NCBI GenBank assembly: GCA_025965895.1
Contig: JAOPWC010000130.1
Coordinates: 21,130 to 85,129, forward strand
Reading direction: 5' to 3'
DNA from: Mycobacterium sp.
GTDB taxonomy: Bacteria > Actinomycetota > Actinomycetes > Mycobacteriales > Mycobacteriaceae
DNA length: 64,000 nucleotides
Below, one piece after another: positions 36,310 through 44,254 of this stretch (within the stretch, counting starts at the first letter, position 1; the number at the start of each line of letters is the position of its first letter). The notes below the pieces were generated by a model. The model was not told the origin of the DNA, did no database searches, and saw only the letters and a list, made by a program, of their open reading frames with translations. The position numbers and the translations under genes were made by a program.

Positions 36310-36336
36310 TTACCCGCCGCGACTCGGCGACAAACC
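36310..36336 (-). promoter_or_regulatory. SigF-like promoter of GT2 gene
   Basis: On the minus strand GGTTT (36336-36332), 16 nt, GGGTAA (36315-36310): an exact SigF-type match. The -35 overlaps by one base the opposite -35 (CGTTT at 36336-36340), so the motif AAACCGTTT at 36332-36340 serves both directions. Confidence 0.75.
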
Positions 36337-36361
36337 GTTTTACCTCCCTGGATTCGGGTAC
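36336..36361 (+). promoter_or_regulatory. SigF-like promoter of the UXS-like gene
   Basis: CGTTT (36336-36340), 15 nt, GGGTAC (36356-36361). It lies downstream of the ATG at 36299 and just before the GTG at 36371, which therefore becomes the preferred, near-leaderless start. Confidence 0.65.
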
Positions 36362-36370
36362 CCGCGACCC

Positions 36371-37354
36371 GTGGCGGAATCGAATCGTGTCCTCGTCACC
36401 GGCGGAGCGGGCTTCCTCGGCAACCACCTGTGCCACCGGCTGCTCGACCGCGGTACGGAAGTGGTGTGCGTTGACGATTTGTCGACCAGTGGACCGGGCA
36501 ATGTGGCGGACCTCGGGCGACGCAGCGGGCTTCAGTTCGTCGAACACGACATCACCGAGACCTCAGGCGATCCGCGCCTGAACCACCCCTTCGATGCGGT
36601 CTTTCACCTGGCATCGCCGGCCTCCCCGCCGGATTACCAGAGGCTGCCGGTGCAGACCTTGCGGGTGGGAGCCCACGGGACGTCGGTCGCCCTGGATATC
36701 GCCGAACGCAGCGGCGCTCGCTTCGTGCTCGCCTCCACCAGTGAGGTGTACGGCGATCCCCTCGAACATCCGCAACGCGAAACCTATTGGGGCAACGTGA
36801 ATCCTGTCGGTCCCCGCAGCGTCTACGACGAAGCCAAACGGTTCGCCGAGGCGCTGGTGTTCGCCTATCACCGATCTCGTCACGGCGACGTCGCGGTGGC
36901 CCGCATCTTCAACACCTACGGTCCCCGGATGCGGGCCGACGACGGGCGGATGGTGCCGACATTCTGCCGGCAGGCGCTGTCTGACGAGCCGATCACCGTA
37001 TCCGGCAACGGTCGGCAGACCCGTTCGCTGTGCCACGTGGACGACACGGTCGCGGCGCTGCTCGCGCTCGCCGACGCCGACATCACCGGGCCGGTCAACA
37101 TCGGCAACCCGACCGAGCTCACCGTGCTCGAGGTTGCAGAGATGATTCGCGAGCTCGCACGCAGTTCCTCGCCGATTCATTATGTCGCTGCCGCGCAAGA
37201 TGATCCGCAACGCCGGTGCCCCGACATCCGGCTGGCACGAGAGCAGCTGGGTTGGGAGCCGAAGGTCCCTCCACAGGAGGGGCTCGCCGAGACCGTCGCG
37301 TGGTTCCGCGGTCGGGAGGCCGTCACGCGGCCGCACGCGGCCGAGCCTGTTTAA
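36371..37354 (+). CDS. UDP-glucuronate decarboxylase-like (UXS) enzyme
   Basis: Extended SDR of 327 residues, most like UDP-xylose synthase, which oxidises and decarboxylates UDP-glucuronate to UDP-xylose. Rossmann VLVTGGAGFLGNHL, the UXS-diagnostic HLASPASPPDYQRLP, STSEVYGDP, YDEAKRFAE (YxxxK), and RIFNTYGPRM are seen. UDP-glucuronate would come from the dehydrogenase at the far end of the cluster. The start GTG 36371 is chosen because the SigF-like promoter ends ten bases before it; the earlier ATG 36299 overlaps the divergent gene. Confidence 0.85.
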   Translation: MAESNRVLVTGGAGFLGNHLCHRLLDRGTEVVCVDDLSTSGPGNVADLGRRSGLQFVEHDITETSGDPRLNHPFDAVFHLASPASPPDYQRLPVQTLRVGAHGTSVALDIAERSGARFVLASTSEVYGDPLEHPQRETYWGNVNPVGPRSVYDEAKRFAEALVFAYHRSRHGDVAVARIFNTYGPRMRADDGRMVPTFCRQALSDEPITVSGNGRQTRSLCHVDDTVAALLALADADITGPVNIGNPTELTVLEVAEMIRELARSSSPIHYVAAAQDDPQRRCPDIRLAREQLGWEPKVPPQEGLAETVAWFRGREAVTRPHAAEPV

Positions 37355-37373
37355 CCCCGACTTCTGTGGGTAA
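37348..37373 (+). promoter_or_regulatory. SigF-like promoter of carbamoyltransferase
   Basis: TGTTT (37348-37352), 15 nt, GGGTAA (37368-37373), positioned across the stop of the UXS-like gene. The expected start lies about 30 nt before the GTG at 37413, leaving room for the CAGGAGG ribosome binding site. Confidence 0.6.
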
Positions 37374-37412
37374 GTGCTCTTTGGACGACTAACCACAGGC
37401 CAGGAGGTACGC

Positions 37413-39047
37413 GTGCGCGTTTTGGGCATCAACGCGGTGTTCCACGACCCCGCGGCCGCGCTCGTCGTCGACGGTCAGATCGTCGCGGCGGCCGAAGAGG
37501 AGCGCTTTTCCCGGCGCAAACACGGCAAGCAGGCGGTCGCGTTCTCCACGTGGGAAATGCCCACCCAGGCCGCGCGCTGGTGCCTCGAGCAGGGCGGCAT
37601 CGCGGCGTCCGACCTCGACGCCGTCGGGTACTCCTACGACCCGGCAACCGCGGAGCTCTCCGAGCCCCTGGCCGGACAGGACCGCGACTGGGAGTATCTG
37701 CGCACGCTGTACGCGCGGCGGGCCCCCCAGTTCCTCGCGGCCGCCCTGCCCGGCCTGGATCCCGGCATCGTCCGGCACGTCCGTCACCACGTCGCGCATG
37801 CCGCGTCCGCGTCACTGGCCTCGCCCGAACCCGACAGCGCCGTGCTGGTAATCGACGGTCGCGGCGAGACCACCTCGATGCTGGCGGGTGACTACCGCGA
37901 CGGAAAGCTCGATATCCTGTCGTCCCAACAACTCCCGCATTCACTCGGGCTGCTGTACGAAAGCCTGACCGAGCATCTGGGCTTCAAGCGGTCCAGCGAC
38001 GAGTACAAAGTCATGGCGATGGGCTCCTACGGGAAGCCCAGCTACGCCGACCGGCTACGGGAGTTGGTGTACTCCTGCGGCGACGGCACGTTCCGCACTG
38101 AGCCGGTGCACTGGACGCGGTTCACCGCACCGCGCGGCCGGGGCGACACGGGCCTCGACCCCGCACACGCCGACCTGGCCTGCAGCGTGCAGCGGGTTCT
38201 CGAGGAAGTGCTTTCCGACCTGGTGTCATGGCTACGCGGCCGCAGCGCCTCAGAGACGCTCTGCCTGGCAGGCGGGGTGGCGTTGAACTGCGTCGCCAAC
38301 TCGCGGCTGTACCGCAGCGGTCAGTTCCGCGACATCTGGGTGCAGCCCGCGGCCGGTGACGCGGGCACCGCGCTGGGCGCGGCGCTGGCAGTGGCGGCCG
38401 ATCTCGACGAGCCGATCAGCCCGATGCCCTCGGCGTCACTGGGCCGGGGGTGGGCGGACGACGAGCTCAGGGCGATCCTCGACGCCGCCGACGTGACCTA
38501 TGAGCGCCCCGACGATATCGCGGTGGCCATCGGAGACGCGTTGGCCGACGACAAACTCGTCGGCTGGTTCCAGGGCCGCGCCGAATTCGGCCCCCGCGCA
38601 CTGGGCAACCGGTCGTTGCTCGCCGATCCCCGGCACGCTGAAAACCTTGAGCGGATGAACGCCGTCAAGGGCCGCGAACAGTTCCGGCCGGTGGCGCCGA
38701 TGGTGCTCGCGGAGCGAGCCCCCGACATCTTCTCCGGCGGCCCGATACCCAGCCCCTACATGCTGTTCGTCCACGACGTCGATCCGGCATGGCGATCGCG
38801 AATACCCGCGGTAACCCATGTCGACGGCACCGCACGAATCCAGACCGTCGACACCGACACGCCGCTGCTGCACCAGATGATCAGCCGGTTCGCTTCGCGC
38901 ACCGGGGTACCGGTCGTGGTCAACACCAGCTTCAACACCGCGGGACGTCCCATGGTCGACAGCCCTCGTGACGCGCTCGAGTGCTTCGGCAGCGCACCAA
39001 TCGATGTACTGGCCTTGGGGCCCTTCATGATTCGGCGGCATCGGTGA
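37413..39047 (+). CDS. Carbamoyltransferase, NodU/CmcH family
   Basis: 544-residue O-carbamoyltransferase that transfers a carbamoyl group from carbamoyl phosphate, via carbamoyl-AMP, to a hydroxyl of a sugar or natural product. Both domains are present: N-terminal GINAVFHDPAAALV and the metal motif RHHVAHAASA near residue 130; C-terminal EFGPRALGNRSLLADPR and VVNTSFNTAGRP. GTG 37413 follows CAGGAGG. In this cluster the acceptor is probably a heptose or xylose residue, as in carbamoylated heptoses of other bacteria. Its stop overlaps the next gene by one base. Confidence 0.93.
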   Translation: MRVLGINAVFHDPAAALVVDGQIVAAAEEERFSRRKHGKQAVAFSTWEMPTQAARWCLEQGGIAASDLDAVGYSYDPATAELSEPLAGQDRDWEYLRTLYARRAPQFLAAALPGLDPGIVRHVRHHVAHAASASLASPEPDSAVLVIDGRGETTSMLAGDYRDGKLDILSSQQLPHSLGLLYESLTEHLGFKRSSDEYKVMAMGSYGKPSYADRLRELVYSCGDGTFRTEPVHWTRFTAPRGRGDTGLDPAHADLACSVQRVLEEVLSDLVSWLRGRSASETLCLAGGVALNCVANSRLYRSGQFRDIWVQPAAGDAGTALGAALAVAADLDEPISPMPSASLGRGWADDELRAILDAADVTYERPDDIAVAIGDALADDKLVGWFQGRAEFGPRALGNRSLLADPRHAENLERMNAVKGREQFRPVAPMVLAERAPDIFSGGPIPSPYMLFVHDVDPAWRSRIPAVTHVDGTARIQTVDTDTPLLHQMISRFASRTGVPVVVNTSFNTAGRPMVDSPRDALECFGSAPIDVLALGPFMIRRHR

Positions 39048-40558
39048 TGACGGCCGCCGAAGCGGCCAGCGTGGCGATGGTGATTCCGACGATCGGGCGC
39101 GAGTCGCTGGGGCGGCTGCTGGCCGCACTGGACCGCGGCGACGGTCCGCGGCCGTCGGCGGTGATCGTCGTCGACGACCGCGCGGCAACAGATAAGCCGC
39201 TGGATATGACCGCGACCGAACTGCCGATCACAGTGCTGCGCTCAGGGGGCCGCGGACCCGCGGCGGCGCGAAATGTGGGATGGCGCAACAGCGGCGCCAC
39301 GTGGATCTGCTTCCTGGACGACGACGTGGTCACGGGCGACGACTGGCCGGCCCGGCTGGCCGACGACGTCAAAGCCGCGGATCACTCCGTCGTCGGAATA
39401 TCGGCCCGCATGACGGTGCCCGCGCCCTCGCACCGGCGTGCCACCGACGACGAGCGCCGCACGCTGCAGCTGGCCACCTCGCGATGGATCACCGCCGACA
39501 TGGCTTACCGCCGATCCGCTTTGGTGGCGTGCGGCGGGTTCGACGAGCGGTTCCCCCGCGCCTACCGGGAAGACGCCGACATCGCGCTGCGGATAACCCG
39601 CTGCGGCGGGCGAATCGTGACGGGGACGCGGGAAACCGTGCACCCTGTTGCCGCCCGCTCGTCGTCGGTGCTCACCAGCGTGCGGGCCCAGGTCGGCAAC
39701 CGCGACGACGCGTTGATGCGGCGTAAGCACGGTCGTCGCTGGCGCGAAAAGATCGGCGGCGAGCCCGCGCGGCTGCCTGTGCACGCGACGACGACCGCGG
39801 GTGCCGCCCTCGCGACGCTGGCGGCACTCGCGCGCCGGCCGCGGCTCGCGGTTATCGCGTTGCTGTCATGGCTGGGCCTGACTACGGAGTTCGCGATACG
39901 CCGCATCGTGGCCGGCCCCCCCGCTGCGCGGGAAGTCATCGCGATGCTCATCAGCAGCGCGCTGATACCGCCGGTGGCGGTCGCTCAACGTCTTTGGGGC
40001 ACCTGGAGGTTCCGGCGCGCGCGGCCCGACCCCCCGCTCGCGGTACTGCTCGACCGCGACGACACGCTGATCGAAGACGGACCCTATCTGAACGATCCGG
40101 GTGCCGTGGTGCCGAAGTCTGACGCGGTGCACGCGCTGGGCCGCCTTCGCAAGCACGGCCTGTTGCTGGCCGTCGTGAGCAACCAGTCGGGCGTCGCGAA
40201 GGGCTTGATCAGCGCCGAGCAACTCAACGCGGTGAACGCCCGGGTCGACGAACTGCTCGGCCCATTCGACTCGTGGCAGATCTGTCTGCACGACGTCCAC
40301 GACGCGTGTGAATGTCGAAAGCCCGCTCCCGGCATGGTGATCGCGGCAGCCGACGCGCTGGGCGTCGACACCGCCCGCTGCGTGATGATCGGCGACACCG
40401 GCGGCGACGTGGAAGCCGCCCGGGCCGCCAAGGCAACGGCAATCTTGGTGCCGACCGACCGAACTCGCCGGGAGGAGATCCACGACGCCCACGTCAACGC
40501 GCGGGTGGCCGGTTCGCTCGACGAGGCGGTGTCGCTCGTCCTGAGGGCCTGGCAATGA
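39047..40558 (+). CDS. GT2 glycosyltransferase fused to GmhB-like phosphatase
   Basis: 503-residue two-domain enzyme. Residues about 10-240 are a GT2 transferase (AMVIPTIGRESL, metal motif FLDDDVV near 89, DERFPRAYREDADIAL); about 265-320 hold two hydrophobic segments that may anchor it; about 330-500 are a HAD phosphatase of the D-glycero-D-manno-heptose-1,7-bisphosphate 7-phosphatase type (LLDRDDTLIEDGPYL, VSNQSG, the Cys/His zinc loop CLHDVHDACECRKP, MIGDTGGDVEAA). The motif I second acid is DRDDT, as expected. It supplies the 7-phosphatase step between the two HldE activities. Downstream gene overlaps by ATGA. Confidence 0.85.
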   Translation: MTAAEAASVAMVIPTIGRESLGRLLAALDRGDGPRPSAVIVVDDRAATDKPLDMTATELPITVLRSGGRGPAAARNVGWRNSGATWICFLDDDVVTGDDWPARLADDVKAADHSVVGISARMTVPAPSHRRATDDERRTLQLATSRWITADMAYRRSALVACGGFDERFPRAYREDADIALRITRCGGRIVTGTRETVHPVAARSSSVLTSVRAQVGNRDDALMRRKHGRRWREKIGGEPARLPVHATTTAGAALATLAALARRPRLAVIALLSWLGLTTEFAIRRIVAGPPAAREVIAMLISSALIPPVAVAQRLWGTWRFRRARPDPPLAVLLDRDDTLIEDGPYLNDPGAVVPKSDAVHALGRLRKHGLLLAVVSNQSGVAKGLISAEQLNAVNARVDELLGPFDSWQICLHDVHDACECRKPAPGMVIAAADALGVDTARCVMIGDTGGDVEAARAAKATAILVPTDRTRREEIHDAHVNARVAGSLDEAVSLVLRAWQ

Positions 40559-41580
40559 GCACCGCGTTGGTTGCCCGGCTCGACAGCACCGGTGACGTGT
40601 TGATCACCGGTCCTGCCGTGCGGGCGGTCGCGGCGTCACACGATCGGGTGGTCTTCCTCGCCGGCCCGCGCGGCAGCGAAGCGGCACGGCTGCTGCCCGG
40701 CGTGGACCGTGTCGTGGAATGGGCCGCCGCGTGGGTGGACTTCGACGCACCCGAGCTGACCGCCGACACCGTGACGGCGCTGATGACGATGATCGCGCAG
40801 GAACAGCCGGATTCGGCGCTGATCTTCACCTCGTACCACCAGTCGCCGTTGCCGCTTGCGCTGATCTGCCGCATGGCGGGGGTCAGCTGGACCGGCGCGA
40901 TCTGCGAGGACTATCCGGGCAGCCTGCTCAACCTGCGCCACCACGTCGCCGACGGTGTACCGGAGCCCCTGCGCGCGCTGTCGCTGGCGGAGGCTGCCGG
41001 GTGGCGGTTGCCGTTCGGCGACGACGGCCGGCTTCGTCTTCGCCGGCTTCCGCCACTGCATCCGAGCCTGTCGTCGGCAACGGCCGGACACGACTACGTG
41101 GCGTTCCACCCGGGCGCCGCCGTACCGGCCCGGCGGCCGTCGGCACATTCGTCGGCCGAGATCGCGCGGGCGCTCGCCGCCGCCGGTCACTTCGTCGTGG
41201 TCACCGGCACCGAAGCCGACCGGGTACTGACGGCACAGGTGGCCGGCGACGACGGGCTCGACCTTGGCGGCCACACGACGCTGGCGGAACTGGCTTCGGT
41301 GTTCGCTTCGGCCCGGGCCGTCGTGGCGCCCAACACAGGGCCGGCGCATCTTGCCGCGGCGGTCGGGACACCGGTGGTGTCGCTGTTCGCACCAGTGGTG
41401 CCCGCCGGCCAGTGGGCGCCGTACGGAACGATCGTCGTGCTCCTGGGTGATCAGGACGCGCCGTGCCGGCTGACCCGGGCGAGGGAATGCGCGGTCCCGG
41501 GACACCCGTGCCTCAACGGCATCGCGCCGGCAGATGTCGTCGCCGCAGTCGCCGATGTACAGAGTCGAGGTGCAGCATGA
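40555..41580 (+). CDS. GT9 heptosyltransferase-type glycosyltransferase
   Basis: 341-residue GT-B enzyme of the WaaF/WaaC-like GT9 family, which in Gram-negatives transfers heptose from ADP-heptose. Features: LVARLDSTGDVLITGPAVRAV, FHPGAAVPARR, and the donor-binding APNTGPAHLAAAVGTPVVSLFAPV. It has no membrane segment; the enzyme should act at the inner face of the membrane. ATG overlaps the preceding fusion gene and the stop overlaps gmhA. Donor specificity is inferred from the adjacent heptose genes. Confidence 0.88.
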   Translation: MSTALVARLDSTGDVLITGPAVRAVAASHDRVVFLAGPRGSEAARLLPGVDRVVEWAAAWVDFDAPELTADTVTALMTMIAQEQPDSALIFTSYHQSPLPLALICRMAGVSWTGAICEDYPGSLLNLRHHVADGVPEPLRALSLAEAAGWRLPFGDDGRLRLRRLPPLHPSLSSATAGHDYVAFHPGAAVPARRPSAHSSAEIARALAAAGHFVVVTGTEADRVLTAQVAGDDGLDLGGHTTLAELASVFASARAVVAPNTGPAHLAAAVGTPVVSLFAPVVPAGQWAPYGTIVVLLGDQDAPCRLTRARECAVPGHPCLNGIAPADVVAAVADVQSRGAA

Positions 41581-42134
41581 TTGACAAACATTTCGCCGAC
41601 CTGGTCCGGGCGGCGGTCCAGGTTCGGCCGAGTGCCGTCCAGCTGCAGCAGTGGGCCGAGCACCTGGTGCGCGTCTTCGATGCAGGCGGCCGGCTGATGG
41701 CGTGCGGCAACGGCGGCAGTGCCGCCGAGGCTCAACACCTGACCGCCGAACTGGTCGGGCGGTTCAAGGATGATCGCCGACCTCTGTCGGCCATCGCATT
41801 GCACGCGGACACGTCGGCCACCACCGCGATCGTCAACGACTACGGCGCCGAGGAGATGTTCGCACGCGGGGTGCGGGCGCACGGGCGGCCCGGCGACGTG
41901 CTGGTGGCGTTGAGTACCAGCGGCACCAGCCCCAATGTGCTGAGTGCGGTCAAGGCGGCCCAAGAGGCCAACGTGACCACCTGGGCGCTGACCGGGCCGG
42001 CGCCGAATCCGCTCGCCGCGATGAGCGATGACGCGATCTGCGTGGAGGCCGGGTCCACCGCGACGGTGCAGGAGATGCATCTGGTCCTGCTGCACGCGCT
42101 GTGCATCGCGCTCGACGAGTTGCTGATCGGATGA
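41577..42134 (+). CDS. gmhA: Sedoheptulose-7-phosphate isomerase
   Basis: First step of heptose synthesis: sedoheptulose-7-phosphate to D-glycero-D-manno-heptose-7-phosphate. 185 residues, SIS fold. Phosphate-binding ACGNGGSAAEAQHLTAELVGRF, ALSTSGTSPNVLSAV and the C-terminal QEMHLVLLHALC (catalytic Glu and His) are intact. Start ATG 41577 overlaps the GT9 stop; stop overlaps hldE as ATGA. Distinct from H37Rv gmhA (Rv0113), which belongs to a GDP-heptose locus. Confidence 0.94.
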   Translation: MIDKHFADLVRAAVQVRPSAVQLQQWAEHLVRVFDAGGRLMACGNGGSAAEAQHLTAELVGRFKDDRRPLSAIALHADTSATTAIVNDYGAEEMFARGVRAHGRPGDVLVALSTSGTSPNVLSAVKAAQEANVTTWALTGPAPNPLAAMSDDAICVEAGSTATVQEMHLVLLHALCIALDELLIG

Positions 42135-43528
42135 CAGTGAAATCGCTTGTCATCGTTGGTGATTCGATGCTCGACGTCGATGTCGACGGGTCGGCCAGCC
42201 GGCTGTCCCCGGAGGCGCCCGTGCCGGTCGTCGAACCCGACCGGATCTGGCACCGTCCCGGCGGAGCCGGCCTTGCCGCGGTGCTTGCGGCGCGGGTGCA
42301 TTCCGAGGTCGTGCTGATCACGGCGACCGCCGACGACGCCGCGGGGCGTTCGCTTGCCGCGCTGTTCGCGACCGATCACCCCGAGATCCGGTTGATCGGG
42401 CTGCCGCTCACCGGCACCACGCTGAGCAAGATCCGTATCCGGGCGGGCGGGCAGTCGGTGGTCCGGGTCGACCACGGTGACGGCGCGGCCGCCGCTGACA
42501 CCCTGCCGTCGGAAGTGAGCGACGTGCTGGCAGCGGCGGGTTCGGTCTGCGTTGCCGATTACGGGCGCGGCGTCGCGGCGCACCCGCATCTGCGCGCGGC
42601 GCTGAGCGATGTCGTCGCGCGCCTGCCCGTGGTCTGGGATCCTCATCCGCGGGGTGCGCGACCGATCCCGGGATGCACACTGGCCACTCCCAATCTCGCA
42701 GAAGCCCAGCACTTTTCGCCGGGCGCCGCACACGCCGGCCAGCTGGCTACCACGTTGCGGGCCGATTGGCAGGCTCGCGCGGTCAGTGTCACGCTGGGAT
42801 CGCACGGTGCGATGTTCTCCGACGCAGATCACACCGTGGAGCACGTCGCGGCGCCAGACAACCTCGGGGCCGGCCGCCCCGACACCTGCGGCGCCGGTGA
42901 TCGGTTCGCTGTGGCGGCCGCGCTTGCGCTCGCCGACGGTGCCGGCCCGCTCGCCGCCACCACCAGCGCGGTGGAGGCGGCCTCGCGTTTCGTCGCCACC
43001 GGTGGTGCGGCCGGGGTGTCCAGCGCGATGGCGATGCCCGGCGATTTCGGGCTGGCGCCCACCGCCGGCGCGGTCACCGGCATGCCCGCGGTGCTCGACC
43101 TGGCCGATCGGCTCCGCCAGCGCGGCAAGACATTGGTCGCCACCGGCGGATGCTTCGACCTGCTGCACACCGGGCATGTGCGGCTACTGCGCCGCGCCCG
43201 CGAGCTGGGCGACGCGCTCGTGGTGCTGATCAACTCCGACGAGTCCGTGAGCGCGCTGAAGGGGCCCGGCCGCCCGGTGGTGCCCGCGGCCGACCGCGCG
43301 CGGGTGCTCGCGGCACTGGCGTGCGTCGACGGCGTCGGGATTTTCACCGAAGAGTCCCCGGTGGCCGCAGTGGAGCGGCTCAAGCCGGACATCTGGGTAA
43401 AAGGCGGCGACTACACCGGCGTGCAGCTGCCGGAAGCGGAGGCGGTGCGCAGACACGGCGGTGAGGTGGTGCTGCTGCCGACCGTGCCGGGCTACTCCTC
43501 GTCGAAGCTCATCGCCGACGCACGGTAA
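42131..43528 (+). CDS. hldE: Bifunctional heptose-7-phosphate kinase / heptose-1-phosphate adenylyltransferase
   Basis: 465-residue fusion matching E. coli HldE (RfaE) in length and order. N-terminal PfkB-type kinase (VIVGDSMLDVDVDG, SRLSPEAPVPVV, catalytic DTCGAGDRF) makes heptose-1,7-bisphosphate; C-terminal nucleotidyltransferase (GGCFDLLHTGHVRLL with HxGH, INSDESVSALKGPGRP, WVKGGDYT) makes ADP-heptose after GmhB acts. The SRxSPEAPVPVV signature is diagnostic for this type and indicates ADP- rather than GDP-heptose. Start overlaps gmhA. Confidence 0.95.
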   Translation: MTVKSLVIVGDSMLDVDVDGSASRLSPEAPVPVVEPDRIWHRPGGAGLAAVLAARVHSEVVLITATADDAAGRSLAALFATDHPEIRLIGLPLTGTTLSKIRIRAGGQSVVRVDHGDGAAAADTLPSEVSDVLAAAGSVCVADYGRGVAAHPHLRAALSDVVARLPVVWDPHPRGARPIPGCTLATPNLAEAQHFSPGAAHAGQLATTLRADWQARAVSVTLGSHGAMFSDADHTVEHVAAPDNLGAGRPDTCGAGDRFAVAAALALADGAGPLAATTSAVEAASRFVATGGAAGVSSAMAMPGDFGLAPTAGAVTGMPAVLDLADRLRQRGKTLVATGGCFDLLHTGHVRLLRRARELGDALVVLINSDESVSALKGPGRPVVPAADRARVLAALACVDGVGIFTEESPVAAVERLKPDIWVKGGDYTGVQLPEAEAVRRHGGEVVLLPTVPGYSSSKLIADAR

Positions 43529-43549
43529 ACGCAACAGGAAGGCTCACCG

Positions 43550-44254
43550 ATGACGCAGACCTCACACCCGCTGGGCAACGTTCTGATCGCCGGCGGTGCA
43601 TCCGGACTCGGCGCCGCTGCGGTGCTCGCCGTGCAGCGACACGGCGGCACCCCGCTGGTGATCGACATCGCGAAACCGCAATCCGATGAGGTCGCCTACG
43701 CGTGGGCCGACCTCGCCGACACGGCGATGGTGGACGCCGCGATTCACGAGCTCGTCGAATCCGTCGACGGTCGCTTGCAAGGCGTGTTCACCCCTGCCGG
43801 GATCGACAGCTGTGGGCGGCTGGACACCGTGGCGGTCAAGGACTGGGAACGGGTGCTGCACGTCAACCTGCTCGGCACGGCGGCCGTCGTGCGTTCCACG
43901 CTGCCCTACCTGAGAGCCTCCGGTGGCCGCATCGTCACGTGCGCGTCGACGTTGGGCATCAAGGCGGTCAGCGACGCCACCGCGTACTGCGCGTCGAAAT
44001 TCGGTGTGGTGGGCTTCACCCGCGCGCTGGCCGCGGAGCTCGCCGGTCAGGTCGGCGTGACGTTGCTGATTCCCGGCGGCATGCAGACCCCGTTCTTCGA
44101 CGGGCGCGACGAGCAGTACAAGCCGCCGCCCGACGCCAAGCTCAACGACCCCGACCACGTCGCCGAAACCGTCGTGTTCGCGCTGAGCCAGCCGCCGGGA
44201 TGTGAGATCCGCGAGATGGTGGTGTGCTCCTCTGAGGAGTCGTCGTGGCCCTGA
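43550..44254 (+). CDS. Short-chain dehydrogenase/reductase
   Basis: 234-residue classical SDR: cofactor motif IAGGASGLGAAAV, the catalytic Ser in CASTLGIK and YCASK (YxxxK). It could oxidise or reduce a sugar nucleotide or a sugar hydroxyl in the cluster. It is not an HldD-type epimerase, which would be a longer extended SDR. GGAAGG ribosome binding site. Its end overlaps the next gene by ten bases. Confidence 0.85.
   Translation: MTQTSHPLGNVLIAGGASGLGAAAVLAVQRHGGTPLVIDIAKPQSDEVAYAWADLADTAMVDAAIHELVESVDGRLQGVFTPAGIDSCGRLDTVAVKDWERVLHVNLLGTAAVVRSTLPYLRASGGRIVTCASTLGIKAVSDATAYCASKFGVVGFTRALAAELAGQVGVTLLIPGGMQTPFFDGRDEQYKPPPDAKLNDPDHVAETVVFALSQPPGCEIREMVVCSSEESSWP

Noticed and set aside
36299-36370. 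Upstream ATG start for the UXS-like gene
   Set aside because: It overlaps the divergent GT2 start and lies upstream of the predicted promoter; GTG 36371 fits better.
43550-44254. The SDR as an HldD epimerase
   Set aside because: Too short and of classical SDR type, unlike extended-SDR HldD.
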